Shown here: piece by piece, positions 7,345 through 15,622 of the stretch
How positions within the stretch are numbered: position 1 is the first letter of the stretch
Layout of the letters: every line of letters begins with the position of its first letter
Assembly (NCBI GenBank): GCA_016287065.1
Contig: JAEEVB010000013.1
Span: 1 to 18,151 of the forward strand
Length of the DNA: 18,151 nucleotides
Direction: 5' to 3'
Source of the DNA: Muribaculaceae bacterium
GTDB taxonomy: Bacteria; Bacteroidota; Bacteroidia; Bacteroidales; Muribaculaceae
Position numbers and translations under genes: made by a program
The notes under the pieces: generated by a model
Databases searched by the model: none
What the model saw: only the letters and a program-made list of their open reading frames with translations
What the model was told of the DNA's origin: nothing

Positions 7345-10182
7345 ATGGAAAAAGATACAACAATCAAAGATATTGAAAGGCAAATTGCTGTTGTCAACGA
7401 TTCAATCGCGTGGGCCGAGAAGTATTACCCGTCGGCCACCTTCATCGAAGACTTCAAGTCGAAACGGCGGCAGTTGAAGAAGATTCACTTTGCGCTCGAG
7501 GAGAACTGCTCGGCTGCGGCTTATGGTGAGAGCCAGGTGGGCAAGTCCTACCTCATGAGCAGTCTGCTCTCGACCAACAAGGACCAGTTGCGCATCTCCG
7601 ATGGTGCTGGTGGCGTGTTCAGTTTCATCGACGACATGAACCCCAGTGGTGGCAATACCAGCAAGGAAGAGTCGACAGGTGTCATTACCCGCTTCACGGC
7701 ACACACCGACAATGAGAAGATGAAGAACTATGTGAAGATCCGCACCCTCTCTATTGTCGATATCATACTCTTCCTCTCCGATGCCTACTATAAAGACGTG
7801 AAAATCAATACCAGCACTGTGCTCGACAAGAACGAAATCAACGAGCAACTCTCGCAGGCACTCATCACACTCAAGGGCACAACACCGCAGTATTTCATCA
7901 GCGAAGACGACATCTACGATATTCAGGACTACTTCTCCTCGCTCATTGGTAACAATGCCGTGAATGTGATTAACTCCAACTTCTGCAAGGAGGTGAGTCC
8001 CGTCATCAAATATGTGGCAGTTGAGAACTGGGGTGCCATCTTCAGTCTCTTGTGGAACAGGAACGAGAAGATTACCGAACTCTTCAATTCCATCATCAAG
8101 GAATTTGAGAAACTGAACTTCGAGCCCATCATCTATGTGCCTTTCGACGCTGTACTGCGCAACAAGGGCACCATCTTGAGTGTTAGCTGGCTCGATAGCG
8201 TGTGCGACAAGAAACGCTTGCCCTCTGAGAATGTGGAGTGTACTTCTAAGGTCTATGGTCCCGACGGCAATATGCTCGATGCCGAGTTCAGCAAGGCTTA
8301 TTTGTCGGCACTCACGGCCGAGCTTACCTTTGTCTTGCCCGACGGTGTGCAGGATAGCAAGCCTTTCCTCCAGAAACTCGACCTGCTCGACTTCCCCGGA
8401 GCCCGTCGCCGCGAGAGCATTCATGAGGAGAATGTGGGCAAGGAACTGAGCAACATGTTGCGACGCGGCAAGGTGGCTTATCTCTTCAACAAGTATTCGC
8501 GCTCGTTGCGCATCAATGTGGTGCTGTTCTGCCAGCATCAGGACATGACGGGGCAGAGCGAGATAGGGGAGTCGCTCAACGACTGGATTCTGGAAAATGT
8601 GGGCGATTCGCCTGAGAAGCGTGGCACTTACATCAAGTCGACCAATGGCGTTTCACCCTTCTTCATTATCGCCACCAAGTTCAATACCGACCTGAAATGG
8701 ACTAACGAGATTGAGGGTAAATCGCAGTTGAGCGACCGCTGGAAAACCCGTTTCCTCAAGACTTTGAGCGATGAGGTGGTGAAACCTAAGACCTATAGTT
8801 GGTTCGATAACTGGGTTGACCCCAGTGCTGGGTTCAATTCCGAGAAGTTCCAGAGCATCTACATGCTGCGCGATTTCTTCTGGTCGCGCGACCAGCAAAT
8901 CTTCAGTGGCTACAAAGAGGGTGTAAGCGACGAGATCGAGGAGGTGATACCCGAGGAGTATCCCGCCTATCGTGAGCACCTGAAACGCTCTTTCACCGAC
9001 TTCCCCTTTGTAAAGGCTCATTTTGCCGACCCCGAAAAGGCCTGGAACGATGCTGCTACCCTGAACAACGATGGTTCAAAGGCCATTATCGACGATTTGA
9101 GCAGCATTTCTTCTTCACTCGATGATGCTCGCTACAAGAAGTATTTCGGCGAGTTGCAGGCTATCAAGTCGAGCGTCAAGTCGAAACTGGTCGCCTATCA
9201 CATTCCTGAAGACCAGGTCAACAAGAAGAACTATGCCAAGCGCGTGGCAGGAGAGGTGCGACTGAGCCTCGACTTCCTCTTTGGTAAAGATTCATCGGCG
9301 TTGGGCAAGATTATCAACGAGTTTATGGTGCACCCTGTCGAGATTCGTAAAATCGTGTATAGCATCGTGGAGTTGCACTCCGATGTGCCCGTCGATATGT
9401 CGGCCATCAACATGATTCGCCTCAATGCTGCCATCATGCCCGACGATTCACGCGAGATGGCACTACAGAAACTCGTTGATTACTATGGACTCGAGGAGCA
9501 GTTGCTTGCCGACAACTTCCAGGCTCAAGGCATTGAACTGGCCGACATCGTGGAGGGCAACGAGAACATTCCCACCACTTGGGCCGACGTCATCATGCTA
9601 CACATCTCGCAGTTGTGGTTCGACCGCCTCAATCAGGCCGTTTCACATCTCGAGGGCAAGGTGAATCATGCCGACCGCATTGCCGTTATGCTTCAGGTGC
9701 TTTATTCGCAGTTGGGGCTCAAGGCTTTCCTTACCGACAAGGTGGCCAATTACCTGAGTGCCTTCGATACGGCTCTGCAGCCTAACGTCATTGCCGACTG
9801 TGCTGCCGTCATGCTCAATAACTTCGTGGCTACCGTTGGACGCGACTTCATGACTCCCGAGCACCAGGCCAAGGCTCTTGAGAATGCCCAGGAACTCAAC
9901 ATCAAGGTCGATGTCAATGAGCCACCGGCCTCAGAGGTCGACATGACTCTGGGCGAGTCTCTTGATGCCTTCGATATGTCGTCGCGCATCATGCAGGGAG
10001 CGGGCTACACCATGAACGATGTTGCCACTTTGCGCCGACTGCCTTGGTGGGATAACTTCATGCGATGGAAGAACCGCGTCATGGTGGGACTCATGCTCAT
10101 CAGCGAAGTGCCTTCTTATGACAAAGAGGCCAACAGCAGGCTCAAAGAAATCATCGACAAGTGCGACACTTTATACCAGTAG
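7345..10182 (+). CDS. srfC: SrfC-family P-loop GTPase-like protein
   Basis: This is a 945-residue soluble protein. The start is set at the ATG at 7345; an in-frame GTG at 7309 would overlap srfB and add only low-complexity residues. After a helical N terminus comes the P-loop GESQVGKS (61-68), followed by SYLMSSLL. A SrfC-like block, NPSGGN...EESTGVITRF, lies about 45 residues further on. A GTPase-type G3 motif LLDFPG (D349-G352) follows, then a degenerate G4 position ATKFN (443-447) lacking the usual aspartate. The C-terminal half is probably alpha-helical with no recognised motif. The pattern recalls dynamin- or septin-like regulatory GTPases, but the family is annotated only as 'putative virulence factor'. 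It is flanked by srfB and by a membrane protease, so it may connect the ATPase to membrane components. Nucleotide hydrolysis is inferred, not shown. Confidence 0.78.
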   Translation: MEKDTTIKDIERQIAVVNDSIAWAEKYYPSATFIEDFKSKRRQLKKIHFALEENCSAAAYGESQVGKSYLMSSLLSTNKDQLRISDGAGGVFSFIDDMNPSGGNTSKEESTGVITRFTAHTDNEKMKNYVKIRTLSIVDIILFLSDAYYKDVKINTSTVLDKNEINEQLSQALITLKGTTPQYFISEDDIYDIQDYFSSLIGNNAVNVINSNFCKEVSPVIKYVAVENWGAIFSLLWNRNEKITELFNSIIKEFEKLNFEPIIYVPFDAVLRNKGTILSVSWLDSVCDKKRLPSENVECTSKVYGPDGNMLDAEFSKAYLSALTAELTFVLPDGVQDSKPFLQKLDLLDFPGARRRESIHEENVGKELSNMLRRGKVAYLFNKYSRSLRINVVLFCQHQDMTGQSEIGESLNDWILENVGDSPEKRGTYIKSTNGVSPFFIIATKFNTDLKWTNEIEGKSQLSDRWKTRFLKTLSDEVVKPKTYSWFDNWVDPSAGFNSEKFQSIYMLRDFFWSRDQQIFSGYKEGVSDEIEEVIPEEYPAYREHLKRSFTDFPFVKAHFADPEKAWNDAATLNNDGSKAIIDDLSSISSSLDDARYKKYFGELQAIKSSVKSKLVAYHIPEDQVNKKNYAKRVAGEVRLSLDFLFGKDSSALGKIINEFMVHPVEIRKIVYSIVELHSDVPVDMSAINMIRLNAAIMPDDSREMALQKLVDYYGLEEQLLADNFQAQGIELADIVEGNENIPTTWADVIMLHISQLWFDRLNQAVSHLEGKVNHADRIAVMLQVLYSQLGLKAFLTDKVANYLSAFDTALQPNVIADCAAVMLNNFVATVGRDFMTPEHQAKALENAQELNIKVDVNEPPASEVDMTLGESLDAFDMSSRIMQGAGYTMNDVATLRRLPWWDNFMRWKNRVMVGLMLISEVPSYDKEANSRLKEIIDKCDTLYQ

Positions 10183-10212
10183 TAGTTTTTACACTCTTAA
10201 TTATATAGCAAT

Positions 10213-12852
10213 ATGAGACCTTTCGATAAGAATTTGCTTTGTACGACCGATAGGGCTGCCTTTACCGACATTCAGGGTATTGGCAAAGACCCTCTGTACA
10301 TGCGCTATGAAACCGTTTCGGCTATCATCAACAGGGAAATTGCACCCGATTATCGCTCTTTCATCGCTATGCCGGTCTACCAGATCGATGACGACATCAT
10401 CGAGTGGTACACAACTCCCTGGAATGAGCAACCCATCAGTCTCAACAATCTTCCCGCTACTGAAAAGGCCAAGTATCTTGAAATCAAGAGAAAAACCATA
10501 GAGCATTATCAGCGTCACATCGACGAGATGCGTGGTGACGACCGCATTATTCTCAAGAGCGCCATCAAATATGTGAACGATGAGTTCATCTACTGTTTCG
10601 ACGACAAGGTGGTGATGGTGGCATGGGGTATGACCCCCGACCCCGAACTCTACAGTCCCACAGGCTCTATCACGGTGCATGTGGGCAAGGAGGCCAACTT
10701 CTACAAGGTTCACTTCATTTGCGATCCTGCCATGGCTTCGTTCAGGGTGCCCAAATACAGTACGCTCACCCGTCGTGAAAACACGGTGATTGCTACCGAA
10801 GATCTTCCCGAACTCATCGTCAACGATAACTGTGAGTTTCTGGGATGGGATCCACACCCGCAAGGCACGGTGGTGAATCACGACCTCACCTTTGTGGCAC
10901 GTTTCAACGCCGTGGCACCTCCCCCCGAGACTCCGCCCGTACTTCCTCCAGAGATGCCTCTTGATGATGGTGAATGCACTGTCTTCTTCGATGCAGGAAC
11001 TAATGGTGCGCTTTCCGGACCCAGTTTCATCAAGAAAACTCGCGGTTCGGTGTTGCTGGCCAACGAGATTCCTGTCATCACTCCCAATAAGGGTTATAAG
11101 TTCACGGGTTGGAACGTGAACCCCGTGAACATGATTGTGGATCGTGATATGACCTTCAATGCCGGCTATGAGAAGAGTGGTGGTTTTAATTGGCTGTGGG
11201 CACTGCTTGCAGTCCTGCTCGGCATTCTTGTTGCCTTGCTCATTTTATTGGGTATCAAGGGTTGCCGGTCTATGACTACTCCGGTTGTTGATACGGGTAA
11301 CGTCTATGGCGACACCATTTATGCCGGTGGTCCTGGCCGACCCATCGACCGTATTGATGGCCCCAATGGCCCTATCGACGATAACCGACCTAATCCTGAC
11401 TCCGATACCGGCCCTGTCGATATCGTTGGCGACGATGGTTCTTTGCCCGACTTTCCTGTGGCACCGCCCAATATTGGCGATGGGGGAGAGGATCTTCCCG
11501 TTATCACGACTCCGGACGGGCGACAGATTATTGGCAACCGCGTGAACGTTTTTTTCGAGGATGCCAGGGCCGATCTTGACAAGTTTGTGCGCGAGTTCAA
11601 ACGCAACTTCCCCGATTCCACCAAGTATAAAATCGTAGGAGTTGACAAGAACGTACCCTGGCTGCAGGTGCAAGTACCCATTAATGAAGTGGAATCGATG
11701 TGTGCTGCCATACCTCAAAAGATTCCTGACCCGGCTTCAATTGCTTTCGACGAGACCGTGATGATGCGTTTCGGCGCAACCCACGAGTTTAATGCCCTTC
11801 AGCGGCAACAGCGTCAGCAACCTGTTCGTGGACGCGAAGGTTGGCACATCGATGCTATTCATCTCAAGCAGGCCTGGATCATGTCGAAGGGAGACCCCTC
11901 GGTGAAAGTGGCTGTTGTTGACGATGGGCTCGACTTGCGTCATGAGATGTTTCGAGGCCGCATTGTCGAGGCCTATAACGTGTTCCGTCGCGACGACCGG
12001 CTCTCGACCGGCGAGGGGCATGGCACTCATGTGGCTGGTCTTGCCGTGGGAAGCGATGCCAAGGTGGCTCAAGGTGTAACTGGTGTGGCGCCTAAGTGCA
12101 AACTCATGCCTGTGCAGGTGTTTGACAACGGCATGTGCACCATGTCGTCGCTTGTGGCGGGCATTATGTATGCTGTCCACAAGGGTGCCGATGTGGTCAA
12201 TGTTTCGGTAGGTCCCAGCATGGCTATATTGCAGGGTCAGCCTGTCTCGCGTCTCGAAGAGATTGCCCGTGATGCTTTCAAACCTGCCCAGAAGGTGTGG
12301 AACCGCATCTACGAGGTGGCAAGGGCACACAAGTGCATCATCGTGTTTGCTTCGGGTAATGAAACCCTGCTTGCTTCGTCTTACCCGCAGTTGCGCTCTA
12401 GCGCTACCATCAATGTGGCCGCCATCAATCCCAATGGCAAACTCTCGTTCTTCTCCAACTATGGCAGTCGTGGCTACATGGTGGGAGCATCGGTCTCGGC
12501 TCCAGGTGAGGATATCATCAGCGCATTTCCTGCTCCCAAAAATTATGAGATAGCCGATGGCACCAGTATGGCTGCACCCATTGTGACGGGAACTGTAGCG
12601 CTCATGAAGTCGGTGAACCGTAATATCACGGTCTCACAAGCTCTCTCGGTGCTGCGCTCTACTGGCAAGAATCTGGTTACAACTGCGGGGCCCATGATAC
12701 AGGCCGACAAGGCACTGCTTACCGTGAAGCGTGGCAATTTGCCCGCCGACCGCACTCCCGAAGCTACTACGCCGCCTCGTCGTGCTCCTCAGTCGGGTGG
12801 GGCAGCCACACGGCCCAGCACACCTGCCTCGTCACAGCGCAAGGCAGCCTGA
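10213..12852 (+). CDS. Membrane-tethered subtilisin-like serine protease (S8) with InlB-type repeats
   Basis: This 879-residue protein combines parts rarely seen together. Residues 1-160 form an unrecognised domain without a signal peptide. Two InlB/Listeria-Bacteroides-type repeats follow (about 164-231 and 254-320), each ending with the pattern FxGW, then P, then DxTFxA. A proline-rich spacer separates them. One membrane helix lies at about 326-351 (NWLWALLAVLLGILVALLIL), then a Pro/Asp/Gly linker, an I9-like propeptide region (about 442-500) and the S8 catalytic domain. The triad is intact: D570 in VAVVDDGLD, H603 in GHGTHVAG and S785 in DGTSMAAP, with oxyanion N716 in FASGN. The C terminus is Pro/Thr-rich. 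With no signal peptide, I infer an N-in, C-out topology with the protease in the periplasm. It probably cleaves an operon partner or an incoming target; the substrate is unknown. Confidence 0.88.
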   Translation: MRPFDKNLLCTTDRAAFTDIQGIGKDPLYMRYETVSAIINREIAPDYRSFIAMPVYQIDDDIIEWYTTPWNEQPISLNNLPATEKAKYLEIKRKTIEHYQRHIDEMRGDDRIILKSAIKYVNDEFIYCFDDKVVMVAWGMTPDPELYSPTGSITVHVGKEANFYKVHFICDPAMASFRVPKYSTLTRRENTVIATEDLPELIVNDNCEFLGWDPHPQGTVVNHDLTFVARFNAVAPPPETPPVLPPEMPLDDGECTVFFDAGTNGALSGPSFIKKTRGSVLLANEIPVITPNKGYKFTGWNVNPVNMIVDRDMTFNAGYEKSGGFNWLWALLAVLLGILVALLILLGIKGCRSMTTPVVDTGNVYGDTIYAGGPGRPIDRIDGPNGPIDDNRPNPDSDTGPVDIVGDDGSLPDFPVAPPNIGDGGEDLPVITTPDGRQIIGNRVNVFFEDARADLDKFVREFKRNFPDSTKYKIVGVDKNVPWLQVQVPINEVESMCAAIPQKIPDPASIAFDETVMMRFGATHEFNALQRQQRQQPVRGREGWHIDAIHLKQAWIMSKGDPSVKVAVVDDGLDLRHEMFRGRIVEAYNVFRRDDRLSTGEGHGTHVAGLAVGSDAKVAQGVTGVAPKCKLMPVQVFDNGMCTMSSLVAGIMYAVHKGADVVNVSVGPSMAILQGQPVSRLEEIARDAFKPAQKVWNRIYEVARAHKCIIVFASGNETLLASSYPQLRSSATINVAAINPNGKLSFFSNYGSRGYMVGASVSAPGEDIISAFPAPKNYEIADGTSMAAPIVTGTVALMKSVNRNITVSQALSVLRSTGKNLVTTAGPMIQADKALLTVKRGNLPADRTPEATTPPRRAPQSGGAATRPSTPASSQRKAA

Positions 12853-12885
12853 GATCAAGAAACATTTTAACTTGCTATAATACCG

Positions 12886-13941
12886 ATGAACAAGTTCTTA
12901 AAATTTTCATGGAGTCACATCTTCACCTTTCTGGCGGTGATTCTTATGGCATATTTCTCCTTTCTGGGGGCTTCGTACTGGACCCACGGCAATTTCTTCG
13001 TGGCGGGCATCATCACCGCCATTATCGTCGTGCTGCTCATCTTCTGGTTTGTGACCCCTCAGATGCTCAAGGGCACTTCAGGGCAATTCATAACACTCAA
13101 GAAGTCCATTCAGTTAGAGAGAGTGTTCATCTTCACTTGCCCTGTTATTTTCATTCTCTCATTAGGGCCACTTGTTCACTTCTGGAATGTGCATGATCAC
13201 AACAATGAGATTGTGACTACATTCAAGGACGGCATCAATGCCTCGACAGGTCTTTTCGACCTTTACGAGAACTACGCCAATCAACGAGTTGACGCTTTCG
13301 ATGGCTTCTTGAATAGTTCATTGGCAGCAAACAATGCCGCACTCTTTGGAGGCATCAGCAGCAAAGAGGTGCAGCGTGAGGTGATGAAGCAGGGCCTTAC
13401 CGACAAACTGCTGGGATCCAATTTCACCGAGCTGAAGCAAAAGTCAATTCAATGGATTCAGGATGCCAATCAGGAACCCAGCACTTGGAATGTGTTTCTG
13501 CTTGGCAATATCAAAGAAATTAAAGAGGCGATGCGGGCATGGCGCAACCGGCTCGTGGATTTCTCCTCGCCCATTCTCAAGGCCGAGCAACTGGCGGGTT
13601 CCGATACCAAGCCTTTTGACGACGACCGTGGCATCATCAACAACGCTGTGGGCATTCTTGACAAACTCGACTCTTATTATTCTTCGATGGAAGCTCCCAA
13701 GCCCGCTGCCATTGGCTTTGCCATTGCTATCTTTTGTCTGTTGCTCTTTCCCTATCTGTTGCAGACGCGCCACAGCAAGAGCGTATATCGCCTTTTGGGG
13801 CGTCGCAAGTCGCTGGGTGGCATGAGCATGGCTCCCGAGGTCAAGCCAGATACCTGTCAGCCCGCTGCTGGCGATGATGCTTCTTCGGGCAATAATGCCG
13901 ACAATGGCACGGAAAATGACTTTGGAATGTTTAAACTCTAG
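12886..13941 (+). CDS. Four-helix inner-membrane protein with periplasmic domain (unknown family)
   Basis: I do not recognise this 351-residue protein. Hydrophobic segments lie at about 11-32, 36-57, 78-100 and 275-293. The large loop between the third and fourth helices (about 101-274) is mostly helical, with segments such as LTDKLLGSNFTELKQKSIQW. With four spans both ends lie on the same side; the basic stretch after the last helix (RHSKSVYRLLGRRK) points to the cytoplasm, which places the loop in the periplasm. The C terminus is a hydrophilic Gly/Asn/Asp-rich tail. It starts 33 bases after the protease gene. A role as membrane platform, sensor or protease partner follows from position only. 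Confidence 0.8.
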   Translation: MNKFLKFSWSHIFTFLAVILMAYFSFLGASYWTHGNFFVAGIITAIIVVLLIFWFVTPQMLKGTSGQFITLKKSIQLERVFIFTCPVIFILSLGPLVHFWNVHDHNNEIVTTFKDGINASTGLFDLYENYANQRVDAFDGFLNSSLAANNAALFGGISSKEVQREVMKQGLTDKLLGSNFTELKQKSIQWIQDANQEPSTWNVFLLGNIKEIKEAMRAWRNRLVDFSSPILKAEQLAGSDTKPFDDDRGIINNAVGILDKLDSYYSSMEAPKPAAIGFAIAIFCLLLFPYLLQTRHSKSVYRLLGRRKSLGGMSMAPEVKPDTCQPAAGDDASSGNNADNGTENDFGMFKL

Positions 13942-13969
13942 AATATCAATCTTTTAATATTATATTGAA

Positions 13970-15622
13970 ATGCCTTCAGAACAAGCCATTTTTGATAATA
14001 TCGACCAGTATACCGCCGAAGATCTCGTAAAATACATTCGCGAGGGTCTCACTTCCTATGAAAGGCTTTGTAATCCTTCCAATACCTATGGACAGTTTTC
14101 GGCTGAGAAGCGCAAACAAGTGCTTGATATCATGCAGAATAGCGATGAACCCGACTGGAATGCCGCTTGCTTGGCTAACACTGTCGAGGCCTATCAGACC
14201 TATCTCAACGACCATCAAGACGGGCGCCATCGCGACGAGGCACGCAAACGCAAGCAGCTAGCCCTTGCCGAGCAGGCTAATGCTGAATTGCAACAGGCTC
14301 AGCAACAGGCCTATGGTGAGAGCGAACAGGCTTGGGCTCTGGTCGACAAGAACAGCAAAGATGCTCTTAAGCAGTATGCCGACAATTATCCCAAGAGTCC
14401 TTTTGCCGATGAGGCCCGTAACATTTTGCGCCAGATTCAGCTCGATGAGTTTATGGGCGTGGGTATTGAAGCACTCAAGAAGCGCATCAAGGACATTGAG
14501 ACCGATAAGCGCGTGATGCAGAAGGAAATCACCATTGTTAACCTGATTCTGGACGAGGTTGATAGAAAGCACATCACCAAGGACGATTTTCTTGAGGCGC
14601 TCAAGCAAGACCATAATATCGTGAATTCGGGTGTCATCAGGTCGCTTTTCGAGAAAAATTTCATCACCCTCGACGACTTTGCTCTCATTGGCATCGACCG
14701 TGCTTTTGTCGAAGCAATGCTCAGACATGATATGCCTCAGCAGTTCCAGGTGCCCATTCCCATCTCAAGCATCAATCGCGAGTCCACCGAAATTTACTTC
14801 TGGGGTATTCCTTCCAGCGGCAAGAGTTGTGCCCTCGGAGCCATTCTCAGCGTGGCCGACAACGGCCGGGTGGCACTGAGCATGTCAAAAGATAACACCT
14901 GTCAGGGCTATGGCTACATGATACGCCTGGCCACTCTCTTCAACGACGATGGTAATATTGGAGTGTTGCCCGAAGGCACTTCCATCTATTCGACCTACGA
15001 GATGGGCTTCAACCTGCATTCACACGACAAATATGTGCATCCCATCACCTGCATCGACCTGGCAGGCGAATTGGTGCGTTGTATGTACAAATATGACGCA
15101 CACGAAGACCTCACGCAAGAAGAGGCTGCTGCACTGCAGACCCTCACCGATGTGATGGTGAACAACCGTTCGGGCAACCGTAAACTTCACTTCTTTGTCA
15201 TAGAGTATGGTGCCGACGACCGCATGTACGAGGGGCTTGCTCAGCGCCAGTATCTTGATGCGGCTCTGCAATACATCAATCGCACCAAAATCTTCCAGCG
15301 CGACACCGACGGCATTTATCTCCTCATTTCCAAAGTCGATAAGGCAAAACTTCACGGAGCCGAGCTGCAGGCCGAGTTGCGACGTTACATCACTGAGCGC
15401 TATCAGGGTTTCTATAATGGTGTGTTGAACATTTGCAAGCAGAACCAGATTAATGGTGGCGAGGTGGGCATTGTTCCCTTCTCGCTGGGCGAGGTGTGCT
15501 TCCAGGACTATTGCCGTTTCAACGCCAATGCTGCCACTGCTGTGGTGAGACTCATTCTCGACCGCACAGGACGTAAAAAAACGGGTATGTTTTCTTCAAT
15601 TATTAATGTTTTCAGACGATGA
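13970..15622 (+). CDS. Second P-loop GTPase-like protein with N-terminal helical repeats
   Basis: This 550-residue soluble protein has two parts. Residues about 67-157 contain two copies of a TPR-like pattern (EAYQTYLNDHQDGRHRDEAR and ALKQYADNYPKSPFADEAR) joined by a Gln/Glu/Ala-rich helix that may form a coiled coil. The C-terminal half is a P-loop domain: Walker A GIPSSGKS (279-286), a G3-type CIDLAGE (D363-G366) and a G4-type ISKVD (S454-D457). Together these suggest a GTP-binding switch rather than an AAA+ motor. No membrane helix is present. The P-loop context differs from that of the SrfC-like protein (GESQVGKS), so the operon encodes two distinct switches and not a duplicated gene. The next gene overlaps its stop by four bases, suggesting translational coupling. 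Family and partner are unknown; the repeats may bind SrfB, SrfC or a membrane component. Confidence 0.78.
   Translation: MPSEQAIFDNIDQYTAEDLVKYIREGLTSYERLCNPSNTYGQFSAEKRKQVLDIMQNSDEPDWNAACLANTVEAYQTYLNDHQDGRHRDEARKRKQLALAEQANAELQQAQQQAYGESEQAWALVDKNSKDALKQYADNYPKSPFADEARNILRQIQLDEFMGVGIEALKKRIKDIETDKRVMQKEITIVNLILDEVDRKHITKDDFLEALKQDHNIVNSGVIRSLFEKNFITLDDFALIGIDRAFVEAMLRHDMPQQFQVPIPISSINRESTEIYFWGIPSSGKSCALGAILSVADNGRVALSMSKDNTCQGYGYMIRLATLFNDDGNIGVLPEGTSIYSTYEMGFNLHSHDKYVHPITCIDLAGELVRCMYKYDAHEDLTQEEAAALQTLTDVMVNNRSGNRKLHFFVIEYGADDRMYEGLAQRQYLDAALQYINRTKIFQRDTDGIYLLISKVDKAKLHGAELQAELRRYITERYQGFYNGVLNICKQNQINGGEVGIVPFSLGEVCFQDYCRFNANAATAVVRLILDRTGRKKTGMFSSIINVFRR

Noticed and set aside
7402..8538. 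Long open frame of 378 codons on the minus strand, opposite the SrfC-like gene
   Set aside because: It lies wholly inside a gene with clear P-loop and G3 motifs, has no promoter or recognisable domain, and is explained by the codon bias of the + strand. The same applies to minus-strand frames at 3343-3921, 5205-5714, 5775-6314, 10201-10881 and 11737-12330.
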